A stretch of 64,000 nucleotides of DNA, from assembly GCA_964030785.1 (NCBI GenBank), contig OZ034975.1:18709142-18773141 (forward strand), written 5' to 3'. Positions 34,311-46,510 of the stretch are shown in pieces. The translations under genes and the position numbers were made by a program. Position 1 is the stretch's first letter; the number at the start of each line of letters is the position of its first letter. The notes under the pieces were generated by a model. The model was given only the letters and a program-made list of their open reading frames with translations. It made no database searches and had not been told where the DNA came from. Source of the DNA: Siderastrea siderea. Its lineage: Eukaryota; Cnidaria; Anthozoa; Scleractinia; Rhizangiidae.

Positions 34311-36190
34311 ATGCTAGTAATTTGTTGAACAAATTCCTAGGATGAACCCATGGGTCAATTAAGTTCCAGGTACCATTGAAGCTCTGCCCATCAAATCTCG
34401 TTACTTCCCAAGAGTTTGTAATGGGTTTAAACAAATTACTAGCATGAACCCATGGTTCAAATAAGTTCCCGGTACCATTGAACCTCTGCCCATCAAATCC
34501 CACGGGGTTTAAACAAATTGCTAGGATGAACCCATGGGTCGAATTAGTTTCTAATATTATTTCCAATATCACCAAAGCTATGCCAACCATGTCCTGGGTT
34601 TAAACAAATTCCTAGGATGAACCCATGGGTCAATTAAGTTCCAGGTACCATTGAAGCTCTGCCCATCAAATATCGTTACTTCCCAAGAGTTTGTAATGGG
34701 TTTAAACAAATTACTAGCATGAACCCATGGTTCAAATAAGTTCCCGGTACCATTGAAGCTCTGCCCACCAAGTTGCGTTAGTTCCCAAGAGTTTTCACGG
34801 GGTTTAAGCAAATTGCTAGCATGAACCCATGGGTCGAATAAGTTTCCAGTATCACCAAAGCTATGCCAACCATGTCCTGTTAGTTACCAAGAGTTTTTAC
34901 TGGATCTCAACAAATTACTAGGATGAACCCATGGGTCAAATACGTTTGTTGAAATCCATTAAAAACTCCCAAGCTATGCCAACCATGTCCTGTTAGTTAC
35001 CAAGAGTTTTTACTGGATTTCAACAAACTTATTTGACCCATGGGTTCATCCTAGTAATTTGTTGAAATCCAGTAAAAACTCTTGGTAACTAACAGGACAT
35101 GGTTGGCATAGCTTTGGTGATATTGGAAACTTATTCGACCCATGGGTTCATGCTAGCAATTTGCTTAAACCCCGTGAAAACTCTTGGGAACTAACGCAAC
35201 TTGGTGGGCAGAGGTTCAATGGTACCGGGAACTTATTTGAACCATGGGTTCATGCTAGTAATTTGTTTAAACCCATTACAAACTCTTGGGAACTAACGAT
35301 ATTTGATCGGCAGAGCTTCAATGGTACCTGGAACTTAATTGACCCATGGGTTCATCCTAGGAATTTGTTTAAACCCAGGACATGGTTGGCATAGCTTTGG
35401 TGATATTGGAAATAATATTAGAAACTAATTCGACCCATGGGTTCATCCTAGCAATTTGTTTAAACCCCGTGGGATTTGATGGGCAGAGGTTCAATGGTAC
35501 CGGAAACTTATTTGAACCATGGGTTCATGCTAGTAATTTGTTTAAACCCATTACAAACTCTTGGGAAGTAACGAGATTTGATGGGCAGAGCTTCAATGGT
35601 ACCTGGAACTTAATTGACCCATGGGTTCATCCTAGGAATTTGTTCAACAAATTACTAGCATGAACCCATGGGTCAAATTGAAGCCATGCCATTGAAGCTC
35701 TGCCCACCATGTCCCGCTAGTTCCCAAGAGTTTTCACTGGGTTTAAACAAAGTTCTATGATGAACCCATGGGTCAAATTAGTTTTCATTATTGCTCATGC
35801 AACAACAACCATGTCCCGCTAGTTCCCAAGAGTTTTCACTGGATTTAAACAAATTCCTGGGATGAACCCATGGGTCCAATTAGTTTCCAATATCACCCAA
35901 GCTATGCCAACCATGTCCTGTTAGTTCCCAAGAGATTTCACTGCGTTTAAACAAAGTTCTATGATGCACCCATGGGTCAAATAAGTTTCCGGTACCATTG
36001 AAGCTCTGCCCACCAAGTCCCGTTAGTTCCCAAGACTTTCCACGGGGTTTACACAAATTCCTAGGATGAACCCATGGGTCGAATTAGTTTCCAATATCAC
36101 CAGAGCAATGTCAACCATGTCCTGTTAGTTACCAAGAGTTTTTACTGGATTTCATCAAATTACTAGCATGCACCCATGGGTCGATCATAT
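33780..36190. repeat. Palindrome within the satellite, centre near 34,986
   Basis: Positions mirror with a sum of 69,972 (34,309/35,663, 34,811/35,161, 34,131/35,841). Arms of about 1.2 kb match closely; farther out the higher-order units differ. The centre is a short non-mirrored stretch around CAAGCTATGCCAACCATGTC. Orientation changes occur at about 34,320 and 35,650 through AATTTGTTGAACAAATT-type joints. Confidence 0.85.
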
Positions 36191-39100
36191 CACCCAAGCT
36201 ATGCCAACCATGTCCTGTTAGTTGCCAAGAGTTTTTACTGGATTTCAACAAATTACTAGCATGAACCCATGGGTCAAATTAGTTTCCAATATCACCAAAG
36301 CTATGCCAACCATGTCCTGTTAGTTCCCAAGAGATTTTACTGGATTTCAATAAATTACTAGCATGAACCCATGGGTCAAATTGAAGCCATGCCATTGAAG
36401 CTCTGCCCACCATGTCCCGCTAGTTCCCAAGCGTTTTCACTGGGTTTAAACAACGTTCTATAATGAACCCATGGGTCAAATTAGTTTTCATTATTACTCA
36501 TGCCACAACACCCATGTCCCGCTAGTTCCCAAGAGTTTTCACTGGGTTTAAACAAAGTTCTATGATGAACGCATGGGTCAAATTAGTTTTCATTATTACT
36601 CATGCAACAACAACCATGTCCCGCTAGTTCCCAAGAGTTTTCACTGGATTTAAACAAATTCCTGGGATGAACCCATGGGTCCAATTAGTTTCCAATATCA
36701 CCCAAGCTATGCCAACCATGTCCTGTTAGTTCCCAAGAGTTTTCACTGCGTTTAAACAAAGTTCTATGATGCACCCATGGGTCAAATAAGTTTCCGGTAC
36801 CATTGAAGCTCTGCCCACCGAGTCCCGTTAGTTCCCAAGACTTTCCACGGGGTTTACACAAATTCCTAGGATGAACCCATGGGTCGAATTAGTTTCCAAT
36901 ATCACCAGAGCAATGCCAACCATGTCCTGTTAGTTACGAAGAGTTTTTACTGGATTTCATCAAATTACTAGCATGCACCCATGGGTCAAACATATCACCC
37001 AAGCTATGCCAACCATGTCCTGTTAGTTACCAGGAGTTTTTACTGGATTTCAACAAATTACTAGCATGAACCCATGGGTCAACCATATCACCCAAGCTAT
37101 GCCAACCATGTCCTGTTAGTTACCAAGAGTTTTTACTGGATTTCATCAAATTACTAGCATGAACCCATGGGTCAAATTCCTAGGATGAACCCATGGGTCG
37201 AATTAGTTTCCAATATCACTAGAGCTATGCCAACCATGTCCTGTTAGTTCCCAAGAGTTTTTACTGGATTTCAACAAATTACTAGCATGAACCCATGGGT
37301 CAAATTAGTTTCCAATATCACCAAAGCTATGCCAACCATGTCCTGTTAGTTCCCAAGAGATTTTACTGGATTTCAATAAATTACTAGCATGAACCCATGG
37401 GTCAAATTGAAGCCATCCAATTGAAGCTCTGCCCACCATGTCCCGCTAGTTCCCAAGAGTTTTCACTGGGTTTAAACAACGTTCTATAATGAACCCATGG
37501 GTCAAATTAGTTTTCATTATTACTCATGCCACAACACCCATGTCCCGCTAGTTCCCAAGAGTTTTCACTGGGTTTAAACAAAGTTCTATGATGAACCCAT
37601 GGGTCAAATTAGTTTTCATTATTACTCATGCAACAACAACCATGTCCCGCTAGTTCCCAAGAGTTTTCACTGGATTTAAACAAATTCCTGGGATGAACCC
37701 ATGGGTCCAATTAGTTTCCAATATCACCCAAGCTATGCCAACCATGTCCTGTTAGTTCCCAAGAGTTTTCACTGCGTTTAAACAAAGTTCTATGATGCAC
37801 CCATGGGTCAAATAAGTTTCCGGTACCATTGAAGCTCTGCCCACCAAGTCCCGTTAGTTCCCAAGACTTTCCACGGGGTTTACACAAATTCCTAGGATGA
37901 ACCCATGGGTCGAATTAGTTTCCAATATCACCAAAGCAATGCCAACCATGTGCTGTTAGTTACCAAGAGTTTTTACTGGATTTCATCAAATTACTAGCAT
38001 GCACCCATGGGTCGATCATATCACCCAAGCTATGCCAACCATGTCCTGTTAGTTGCCAAGAGTTTTTACTGGATTTCAACAAATTACTAGCATGAACCCA
38101 TGGGTCAAACATATGACCCAAGCTATGCCAACCATGTCCTGTTAGTTACCAGGAGTTTTTACTGGATTTGAACAAATTACTAGCATGAACCCATGGGTCA
38201 ACCATATCACCCAAGCTATGCCAACCATGTCCTGTTAGTTACCAAGACTTTTTGCTGGATTTCATCAAATTACTAGCATGAACCCATGGGTCAAATTCCT
38301 AGGATGAACCCATGGGTCGAATTAGTTTCCAATATCACTAGAGCTATGCCAACCATGTCCTGTTAGTTCCCAAGAGTTTTTACTGGATTTCAACAAATTA
38401 CTAGCATGAACCCATGGGTCAAATTAGTTTCCAATATCACCAAAGCTATGCCAACCATGTCCTGTTAGTTCCCAAGAGATTTTACTGGATTTCAATAAAT
38501 TACTAGCATGAACCCATGGGTCAAATTGAAGCCATGCCATTGAAGCTCTGCACACCATGTCCGGCTAGTTCCCAAGAGTTTTCACTGGGTTTAAACAACG
38601 TTCTATAATGAACCCATGGGTCAAATTAGTTTTCATTATTACTCATGCCACAACACCCATGTCCCGCTAGTTCCCAAGAGTTTTCACTGGGTTTAAACAA
38701 AGTTCTATGATGAACCCATGGGTCAAATTAGTTTTCATTATTACTCATGCAACAACAACCATGTCCCGCTAGTTCCCAAGAATTTTCACTGGGTTTAAAC
38801 AACGTTCTATAATGAACCCATGGGTCAAATTAGTTTTCATTATTACTCATGCAACAACACCCATGTCCCGCTAGTTCCCAAGAGTTTTCACTGGGTTTAA
38901 ACAAAGTTCTATGATGAACCCATGGGTCAAATTAGTTTTCATTATTACTAATGCAACAACAACCATGTCCCGCTAGTTCCCAAGAGTTTTCACTGGATTT
39001 AAACAAATTCCTGGGATGAACCCATGGGTCCAATTAGTTTCCAATATCACCCAAGCTATGCCAACCATGTCCTGTTAGTTCCCAAGAGTTTTCACTGCGT

Positions 39101-42100
39101 TTAAACAAAGTTCTATGATGCACCCATGGGTCAAATAAGTTTCCGGTACCATTGAAGCTCTGCCCACCAAGTCCCGTTAGTTCCCAAGACTTTCCACGGG
39201 GTTTACACAAATTCCTAGAATGAACCCATGGGTCGAATTAGTTTCCAATATCACCAGAGCAATGCCAACCACGTCCTGTTAGTTACCAAGAGTTTTTACT
39301 GGATTTCATCAAATTACTAGCATGCACCCATGGGTCGATCATATCACCCAAGCTATGCCAACCATGTCCTGTTAGTTGCCAAGAGTTTTTACTGGATTTC
39401 AACAAATTACTAGCATGAACCCATGGGTCAAATTAGTGTCCAATATCACCAAAGCTATGCCAACCATGTCCTGTTAGTTACCAAGAGTTTTTACTGGATT
39501 TCATCAAATTACTAGCATGCACCCATGGGTCGATCATATCACCCAAGCTATGCCAACCATGTCCTGTTAGTTGCCAAGAGTTTTTACTAGATTTCAACAA
39601 ATTACTAGCATGAACCCATGGGTCAAACATATGACCCAAGCTATGCCAACCATGTCCTGTTAGTTACCAGGAGTTTTTACTGGATTTGAACAAATTACTA
39701 GCATGAACCCATTGGTCAACCATATCACCCAAGCTATGCCAACCATGTCCTGTTAGTTACCAAGACTTTTTGCTGGATTTCATCAAATTACTAGCATGAA
39801 CCCATGGGTCAAATTCCTAGGATGAACCCATGGGTCGAATTAGTTTCCAATATCACTAGAGCTATGCCAACCATGTCCTGTTAGTTCCCAAGAGTTTTTA
39901 CCTGATTTCAACAAATTACTAGCATGAACCCATGGGTCAAATTAGTTTCCAATATCACCAAAGCTATGCCAACCATGTCCTGTTAGTTCCCAAGAGATTT
40001 TACTGGATTTCAATAAATTACTAGCATGAACCCATGGGTCAAATTGAAGCCATGCCAATGAAGCTCTGCACACCATGTCTGGCTAGTTCCCAAGAGTTTT
40101 CACTGGGTTTAAACAACGTTCTATAATGAACCCATGGGTCAAATTAGTTTTCATTATTACTCATGCCACAACACCCATGTCCCGCTAGTTCCCAAGAGTT
40201 TTCACTGGGTTTAAACAAAGTTCTATGATGAACCCACGGGTCAAATTAGTTTTCATTATTACTCATGCAACAACAACCATGTCCCGCTAGTTCCCAAGAA
40301 TTTTCACTGGGTTTAAACAACGTTCTATAATGAACCCATGGGTCAAATTAGTTTTCATTATTACTCATGCAACAACACCCATGTCCCACTAGTTCCCAAG
40401 AGTTTTCACTGGGTTTAAACAAAGTTCTATGATGAACCCATGGGTCAAATTAGTTTTCATTATTACTAATGCAACAACAACCATGTCCCGCTAGTTCCCA
40501 AGAGTTTTCACTGGATTTAAACAAATTCCTGGGATGAACCCATGGGTCCAATTAGTTTCCAATATCACCCAAGCTATGCCAACCATGTCCTGTTAGTTCC
40601 CAAGAGTTTTCACTGCGTTTAAACAAAGTTCTATGATGCACCCATGGGTCAAATAAGTTTCCGGTACCATTGAAGCTCTGCCCACCAAGTCCCGTTAGTT
40701 CCCAAGACTTTCCACGGGGTTTACACAAATTCCTAGAATGAACCCATGGGTCGAATTAGTTTCCAATATCACCAGAGCAATGCCAACCATGTCCTGTTAG
40801 TTACCAAGAGTTTTTACTGGATTTCATCAAATTACTAGCATGCACCCATGGGTCGATCATATCACCCAAGCTATGCCAACCATGTCCTGTTAGTTGCCAA
40901 GAGTTTTAACTGGATTTCAACAAATTACTAGCATGAACCCATGGGTCAAATTAGTTTCCAATATCACCAAAGCTATGCCAACCATGTCCTGTTAGTTCCC
41001 AAGAGATTTTACTGGATTTCAATAAATTACTAGCATGAACCCATGGGTCAAATTGAAGCCATGCCATTGAAGCTCTGCCCACCATGTCCCGCTAGTTCCC
41101 AAGAGTTTTCACTGGGTTTAAACAACGTTCTATAATGAACCCATGGGTCAAATTAGTTTTAATTATTACTCATGCCACAACACCCATGTCCCGCTAGTTC
41201 CCAAGAGTTTTCACTGGGTTTAAACAAAGTTCTATGATGAACCCATGGGTCAAATTAGTTTTCATTATTACTCATGCAACAACAACCATGTCCCGCTAGT
41301 TCCCAAGAGTTTTCACTGGATTTAAACAAATTCCTGGGATGAACCCATGGGTCCAATTAGTTTACAAAATCACCCAAGCTATGCCAACCATGTCCTGTTA
41401 GTTCCCAAGAGTTTTCACTGTGTTTAAACAAAGTTCTATGATGCACCCATGGGTCAAATAAGTTTCCGGTACCATTGAAGCTCTGCCCACCAAGTCCCGT
41501 TAGTTCCCAAGACTTTCCACGGGGTTTACACAAATTCCTAGGATGAACCCATGGGTCGAATTTGTTTCCAATATCACCAGAGCAATGCCAACCATGTCCT
41601 GTTAGTTACCAAGAGTTTTTACTGGATTTCATCAAATTACTAGCATGCACCCATGGCTCGATCATATCACCCAAGCTATGCCAACCATGTCCTGTTAGTT
41701 GCCAAGAGTTTTTACTGGATTTCAACAAATTACTAGCATGAACCTATGGGTCAAATTAGTTTCCAATATCACCAAAGCTATGCCAACCATGTCCTGTTAG
41801 TTCCCAAGAGATTTTACTGGATTTCAATAAATTACTAGCATGAACCCATGGGTCAAATTGAAGCCATGCCATTGAAGCTCTGCCCACCATGTCCCGCTAG
41901 TTCCCAAGAGTTTTCACTGGGTTTAAACAACGTTCTATAATGAACCCATGGGTCAAATTAGTTTTCATTATTACTCATGCCACAACACCCATGTCCCGCT
42001 AGTTCCCAAGAGTTTTCACTGGGTTTAAACAAAGTTCTATGATGAACCCATGGGTCAAATTAGTTTTCATTATTACTCATGCAACAACAACCATGTCCCG

Positions 42101-42635
42101 CTAGTTCCCAAGAGTTTTCACTGGATTTAAACAAATTCCTGGGATGAACCCATGGGTCCAATTAGTTTCCAATATCACCCAAGCTATGCCAACCATGTCC
42201 TGTTAGTTCCCAAGAGTTTTCACTGCGTTTAAACAAAGTTCTATGATGCACCCATGGGTCAAATAAGTTTCCGGTACCATTGAAGCTCTGCCCACCAAGT
42301 CCCGTTAGTTCCCAAGACTTTCCACGGGGTTTACACAAATTCCTAGGATGAACCCATGGGTCGAATTAGTTTCCAATATCACCAGAGCAATGCCAACCAT
42401 GTCCTGTTAGTTACCAAGAGTTTTTACTGGATTTCATCAAATTACTAGCATGCACCCATGGGTCGATCATATCACCCAAGCTATGCCAACCATGTCCTGT
42501 TAGTTGCCAAGAGTTTTTACTGGATTTCAACAAATTACTAGCATGAACCCATGGGTCAAACATATCACCCAAGCTATGCCAACCATGTCCTGTTAGTTAC
42601 CAGGAGTTTTTACTGGATTTGAACAAAAAAAGTAC
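35650..42635 (-). repeat. Main satellite array, minus orientation
   Basis: Same monomer classes as the left array, on the other strand. The marker GGATTTAAACAAATTCCTGG occurs at 35,841, 36,646, 37,672, 38,995, 40,512, 41,318 and 42,123, giving units of 805, 1026, 1323, 1517, 806 and 805 bp. The array ends abruptly inside a monomer (TTTGAACAAAAAAAG). Confidence 0.95.
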
Positions 42636-42925
42636 ATTCTGGATTCTTAGATTAAATTACAGAAATACAAAAACATAAGAAAATATCGTTATCAACTCAT
42701 TATTTAAGTTTTCACTATTCCAGGAAGAAACTCAGCATGAAGTAAGGAAAAACCTCAAAAAGTAATTAAGAATTAAATAGAAAGTGCTGGTGCCCAAACC
42801 AAACGTCCAATCACGAATGAGAAACCATAACTTACGCGGCAAACCGTAAAAATAACCCACAACGAAAACCACCATATTATTAAATATAAACAAAACAAAA
42901 TTTTCGAGTCATTTTCGTATTTTAG
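42636..42925. other. AT-rich junction, nothing recognised
   Basis: Starts with A-rich sequence after the last broken monomer. No gene or repeat is identifiable by eye. Confidence 0.4.
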
Positions 42926-43036
42926 TTCTTTAACAAAGGAGTGTCAGAACCTCTTCGCCGCTGCCTACAAAAACAAGGCATTCGTGCCGTCTTTAAGTCC
43001 GACAAGACACTTACTTCACATTTTTGGAAAACCTAA
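42926..43036 (+). pseudogene. Penelope-like (GIY-YIG) retroelement fragment
   Basis: The frame reads GVSEPLRRCLQKQGIRAVFK then SDKTLTSHFWKT and stops. The block EPLRR(C/L)L..GIR.VFKSD.TLRS is, from memory, the stretch between reverse transcriptase and GIY-YIG nuclease in Penelope-like elements. Only about 35 residues survive, and neither catalytic domain is present here. Confidence 0.5.
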
Positions 43037-44369
43037 TAGTGGATATTAGAGCACTGCGAAATACCCTGAGGAACCGGGGAGAGTCGGAGAGCGAACAAGG
43101 GGATGACACGGGAGAAAATGAAAATGCTGAAGATGAATGGGAAGATGGAGAGGAAAATCACTGAAAAGCTTTGTCAAAACCCCTTGGCTGTTAAACAGAT
43201 TTCTGTCCTACCGAGGTTACCTCCACCGCAAACAAGAAGAAAATCACTGGAAAGCTACAGCAGTGCCGCTGGCCTCTTAATCAGATTTCTGCCTTCTTCA
43301 GGCGGTGCGAGCTGATCCTCTGGCCTAGAAAACTCCAGTTTCTTAATATTGCGAGACAAATGGTTACCACAATTACTTGGCTGCGTGGAATAAAGCAAAA
43401 ACCTTTATTTTCATAGGATTTATGTCGCTGACACAAGAGGAAGTTTGGGCCGGAAAAAGAAAGAATGCCTTGAAAACGCTAACAGAAAAAGTGTTTCTAC
43501 AGCTAGCCTGCAGTAGAACTTTGGGCTGTGCAAATCTAAGGCTTAGGTCAAACGTCGAACTTTTAAAACATGTGCCGAACGTAATCTCTGTCCTCCGCAG
43601 AGGCTCTTATTAGTAAACGACAGTGAAAGAGAAAACAGGAGCACAAGTAACGATGCACTCTTCCCAGCCTCCGCCCGTTTTTTCCCAAGCGTGCAGTCAA
43701 GGGACGACTGTAGGAGGCCTCTGTTTGGAACGTGAAAAGTTCAACGTTTGACCAAGATCTCTCACATACCAAAAACCACCTGCACTGACGCCTAATCGCA
43801 GCTGTCTCAAGTTCACTCATAAAGGCTGGTTTCCGTCTAATCACAGATGATCTTTAAATCGCTGGCTTTATTCTCTACGATCGCTAATTATTTTAGCGAA
43901 CGAGACCGCCTTTTAAATTAAGCATGGTTGTCATGGTTCTTGTTCCTTGCGATGTCTCATATGAAGATCTGACGAAATTGTATGAAGTTTCTAAAATTAA
44001 AATTTCTGTTCCGCACTCTATTTTGCATTCTAATTTCCTCATTTTCTATTTGAAGTTCCGCAATGTTCTGTGTGCATCACTCTTATAGATCCGAAAACGT
44101 ACAGTGGTGCAAGGTATAGCTGAGATCTTTTTTGTTAGCGAACACGAAAAGAGAAAGGCTTGTATCCAGGGTTTTACGTAATTTGGGATCCGTTATGCTA
44201 AACTTCGTCTTTGAGCGCTTTCCTCACGATAGTGATTCCCTCCTCCGTCTCCACCCCCTTACTCCTCAAAGGGTAACCCTGGGGAATTTCGAAAAATTTT
44301 GGTCAAATGTCCCACCATGAGGGATAAATTAAAGGACAAACGAAATAAATTCATGGTTCAACCAACCAA
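43037..44369. other. No confident gene
   Basis: Short open frames only. The frame near 43,040-43,160 is acidic (ESESEQGDDTGENENAEDEW) and could be an exon, but no splice sites or domain support it. A few segments around 43,170 and 43,240 repeat AAATCACTG(A/G)AAAGCT. Confidence 0.35.
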
Positions 44370-44520
44370 CAAACAATTATTGGATGAGGTTTTTGCGATA
44401 TCCAGAATAATCAAGGTCGAGGTAACTGTTATCAGCCGAAGACGGAGGCTGAGGCTGATAACACTTACCGAGACCTTGATTATTCCGGATATTGCAAAAA
44501 CCGAATCTAATAATTGTTTT
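44370..44520. mobile_element. Palindromic MITE
   Basis: Left arm GGTTTTTGCGATATCCAGAA then TAATCAAGGTC and TGTTATCAGCC. The right arm is the complement with a few changes, around a short GAAGACGGA centre. The symmetry extends to AACAATTATT/AATAATTGTT outside. I recognise this palindrome as a common coral repeat; a library search would confirm. Confidence 0.75.
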
Positions 44521-44533
44521 ATTATACATTATT

Positions 44534-44734
44534 TTACAGGTAAACAAAATAACGGCAAACAATTTCAACATTTGTGCCCTTCTTGTCTTCCGGCTTCTGA
44601 ACGCTTTTTTCCTTTAGGTATTCGTGGAACAGTTCCTTCGCAATTTTTGTCAGCCTTCTTTTGTTTTCCGAGTCTTTTTGTTTCAGCAATTTTTCAATTT
44701 CTTTCTCGGTTAAGGAAGCGAATCGACGAGCCAT
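44534..44734 (-). CDS. Possible N-terminal exon of a DUF3504/ZMYM-like family protein
   Basis: It begins MARRFASLTEKEIEKLLKQK and continues with SENKRRLTKIAKELFHEYLKEK. This F-x-x-LT-x-x-E-I plus K-x-x-x-x-A-x-x-x-F-x-x-YL pattern resembles the N-terminal helical segment of cnidarian proteins related to Crypton-derived DUF3504/ZMYM or KIAA1958-type proteins. Only about 55 residues look coding; the frame then runs through IVCRYFVYL to a stop in AT-rich DNA, followed by a MITE where the next exon would be expected. It is either an exon whose partner lies outside or beyond the MITE, or a truncated remnant. Family assignment is from memory and tentative. Confidence 0.35.
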   Translation of the reverse strand: MARRFASLTEKEIEKLLKQKDSENKRRLTKIAKELFHEYLKEKSVQKPEDKKGTNVEIVCRYFVYL

Positions 44735-44735
44735 A

Positions 44736-45039
44736 GATTTACTTCGCTTTCAGATGCCTCCCACATTGCTCTTGCTCATTGCTCATTGTTCATTGGAAAT
44801 CATTGGAAATCATTCACTAATCTGTTGGCAGATTAGTGAATAATCTGTAGGCTGCACTGATTCCCAGAATTAACTGCAGGCTCTTAGCCAATGAAACGAC
44901 AGATAGTGACTACAATGTATAATAATCTCAGTTCTTCAACCAATCAGTCAATTAGGTAAACCAACAATCAATCAGTTATTCGACAATTATGCAATTCATA
45001 AAAAAATTGATTATTCAACCAACCATTTAGTAAATTTTG

Positions 45040-45098
<59 letters not shown>

Positions 45099-45327
45099 GT
45101 GCATCGATTAATTTTTATTTCGCACAAGCTCATTGTTACCATGAAACATTGCTTGGCGTCTTTTAATCCACTTCTGTATAATACTCATTTACAACTTCCT
45201 GGTGTTTCTATTCTATTTTGCACCATTTCGTCTCTTTTGATATACTTATATTCCTAAGTTAAGAGTCTTAATGAGACGTACAATTTTGGTAAACAAGTGC
45301 GTGCTAGAGTTAGTCTTTATCCAACGT
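44736..45327. repeat. Spacer with (AATC)n microsatellite
   Basis: AATC is repeated about 14 times at 45,041-45,098. The rest is AT-rich with many CAATCAAT-like motifs. The 3' UTR of the minus-strand transporter probably lies at its right edge. Confidence 0.8.
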
Positions 45328-46510
45328 TCAGTGAACCTCGATGTCAGTGAACCTCGATGTCGTTCCAACTACCGTAGCGATTACTCCGAAAACTACTAGA
45401 GATAAGTCAAAAAAAACTTGATGTACCTTGAGCTGGTTATACTTGAGCTTTAAACGCAAAACAGTTGGAAAGATGTAACTGACAAACAAGCCCGCTGTAC
45501 TTGCCAATAATGAAATAATTACCACAAAATGTGGTACCAAAATTGCTGCAATAGCTGTCAAAAAAACTAACGAGATTCGAACCACTGCATACATTACAAA
45601 GTTAGGAATTTTATCATTTTGGATGCGCGTTGTGAAACTGTCAGCAGATTCTATCACTGGATAAAGAGCAAGCACATAGGAAAATATACAGCTTAAAACA
45701 AAAAAGGAACTGACAGTGATGTGAACAGGACCGGGGGGGAAGATTGTTTAGTACAAGTTCATCAGTGTTGAAACCGAAGGATAGAAACCCAAAGAGAGAG
45801 AAAAATACCTTCATCAGCGCGCTCACCAGGTACGCGCACCCTAACGCTTTGCTGAATTGTGATTTATCACTCATACTTGCTTCCACAGATGGGAAAATTA
45901 AATAGGCAGCATAACTGTACAGGATGATGAACATGGAGTTTATCACGCCTGCTGTTTCCCAAAAGAGGATACTGTCCAGGTCCCACTCGAGCGCGTGCTG
46001 TGCTCCGTACCACACAACAGTAACCGCAGCCGTAATTAAAGCAAACACGCTGATCGTACTCAACCAGGCAATTTGTGACAGCGACTTGAGGAACGTCGTT
46101 GGTAGAACAACTGTTACAGTGATACATGTCCACTGAATTTCTTGGATGGGTACCGATGGAAGGGCGTGGTACATGATAGATCCACAGATGATAAGGTAAG
46201 AAACAGAGAGAAGAAACAATTCAAAAAACGCGATAACAGACACTATGTAACCGCCATATTTAAGTGAAAGTACGTCTCCCAAATCTTTGAACGTGAACCT
46301 AACGCGAACCTTTCTTCCCTGGGCGTCAACATCGTAGAAGCAATCGATTAAAACGTTCCCAGTGTACCATCGAGAAGCTGGGATTAGTAGAAAGAACACT
46401 ACAGCAGCGATGCTCCCTTGTTTGATCGCGTAGGGGAGAGCAAGAAAGCCAACGCCTTCCTTAAAATTCACCATATTTGCCGCCGCTTTCCAAATTGATG
46501 TATCACCATA
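45328..46510 (-). CDS. Vesicular inhibitory amino acid transporter-like protein (SLC32/Aa_trans), frameshifted
   Basis: The minus-strand frame has the Aa_trans hallmarks: an N-terminal NMVNFKEGVGFLALPYAIKQ helix that matches the first membrane segment of VGAT-like carriers, then about nine to eleven hydrophobic segments, FKDLGDVLSLKYG in the first cytosolic loop and YSAYLIFPSVEASM-like sequence in the middle (here YSYAAYLIFPSVEASM). Such carriers load amino acids into vesicles or across membranes by proton exchange. The frame breaks at a run of seven G at 45,733-45,739; with one base fewer, reading continues through LPPGPVHITVSS into the frame that ends at 45,328. This could be a sequencing error or a real lesion. 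The frame is open upstream of M at 46,474 to about 46,510 and beyond, and one or more 5' exons giving the N-terminal domain are not found. A cnidarian SLC32-type paralogue is likely; the substrate is unknown. Confidence 0.75.

Noticed and set aside
43103..43315. 70-codon frame and an overlapping acidic frame near 43,040-43,160
   Set aside because: Charged, low-complexity composition without splice sites or homology that I can recognise.
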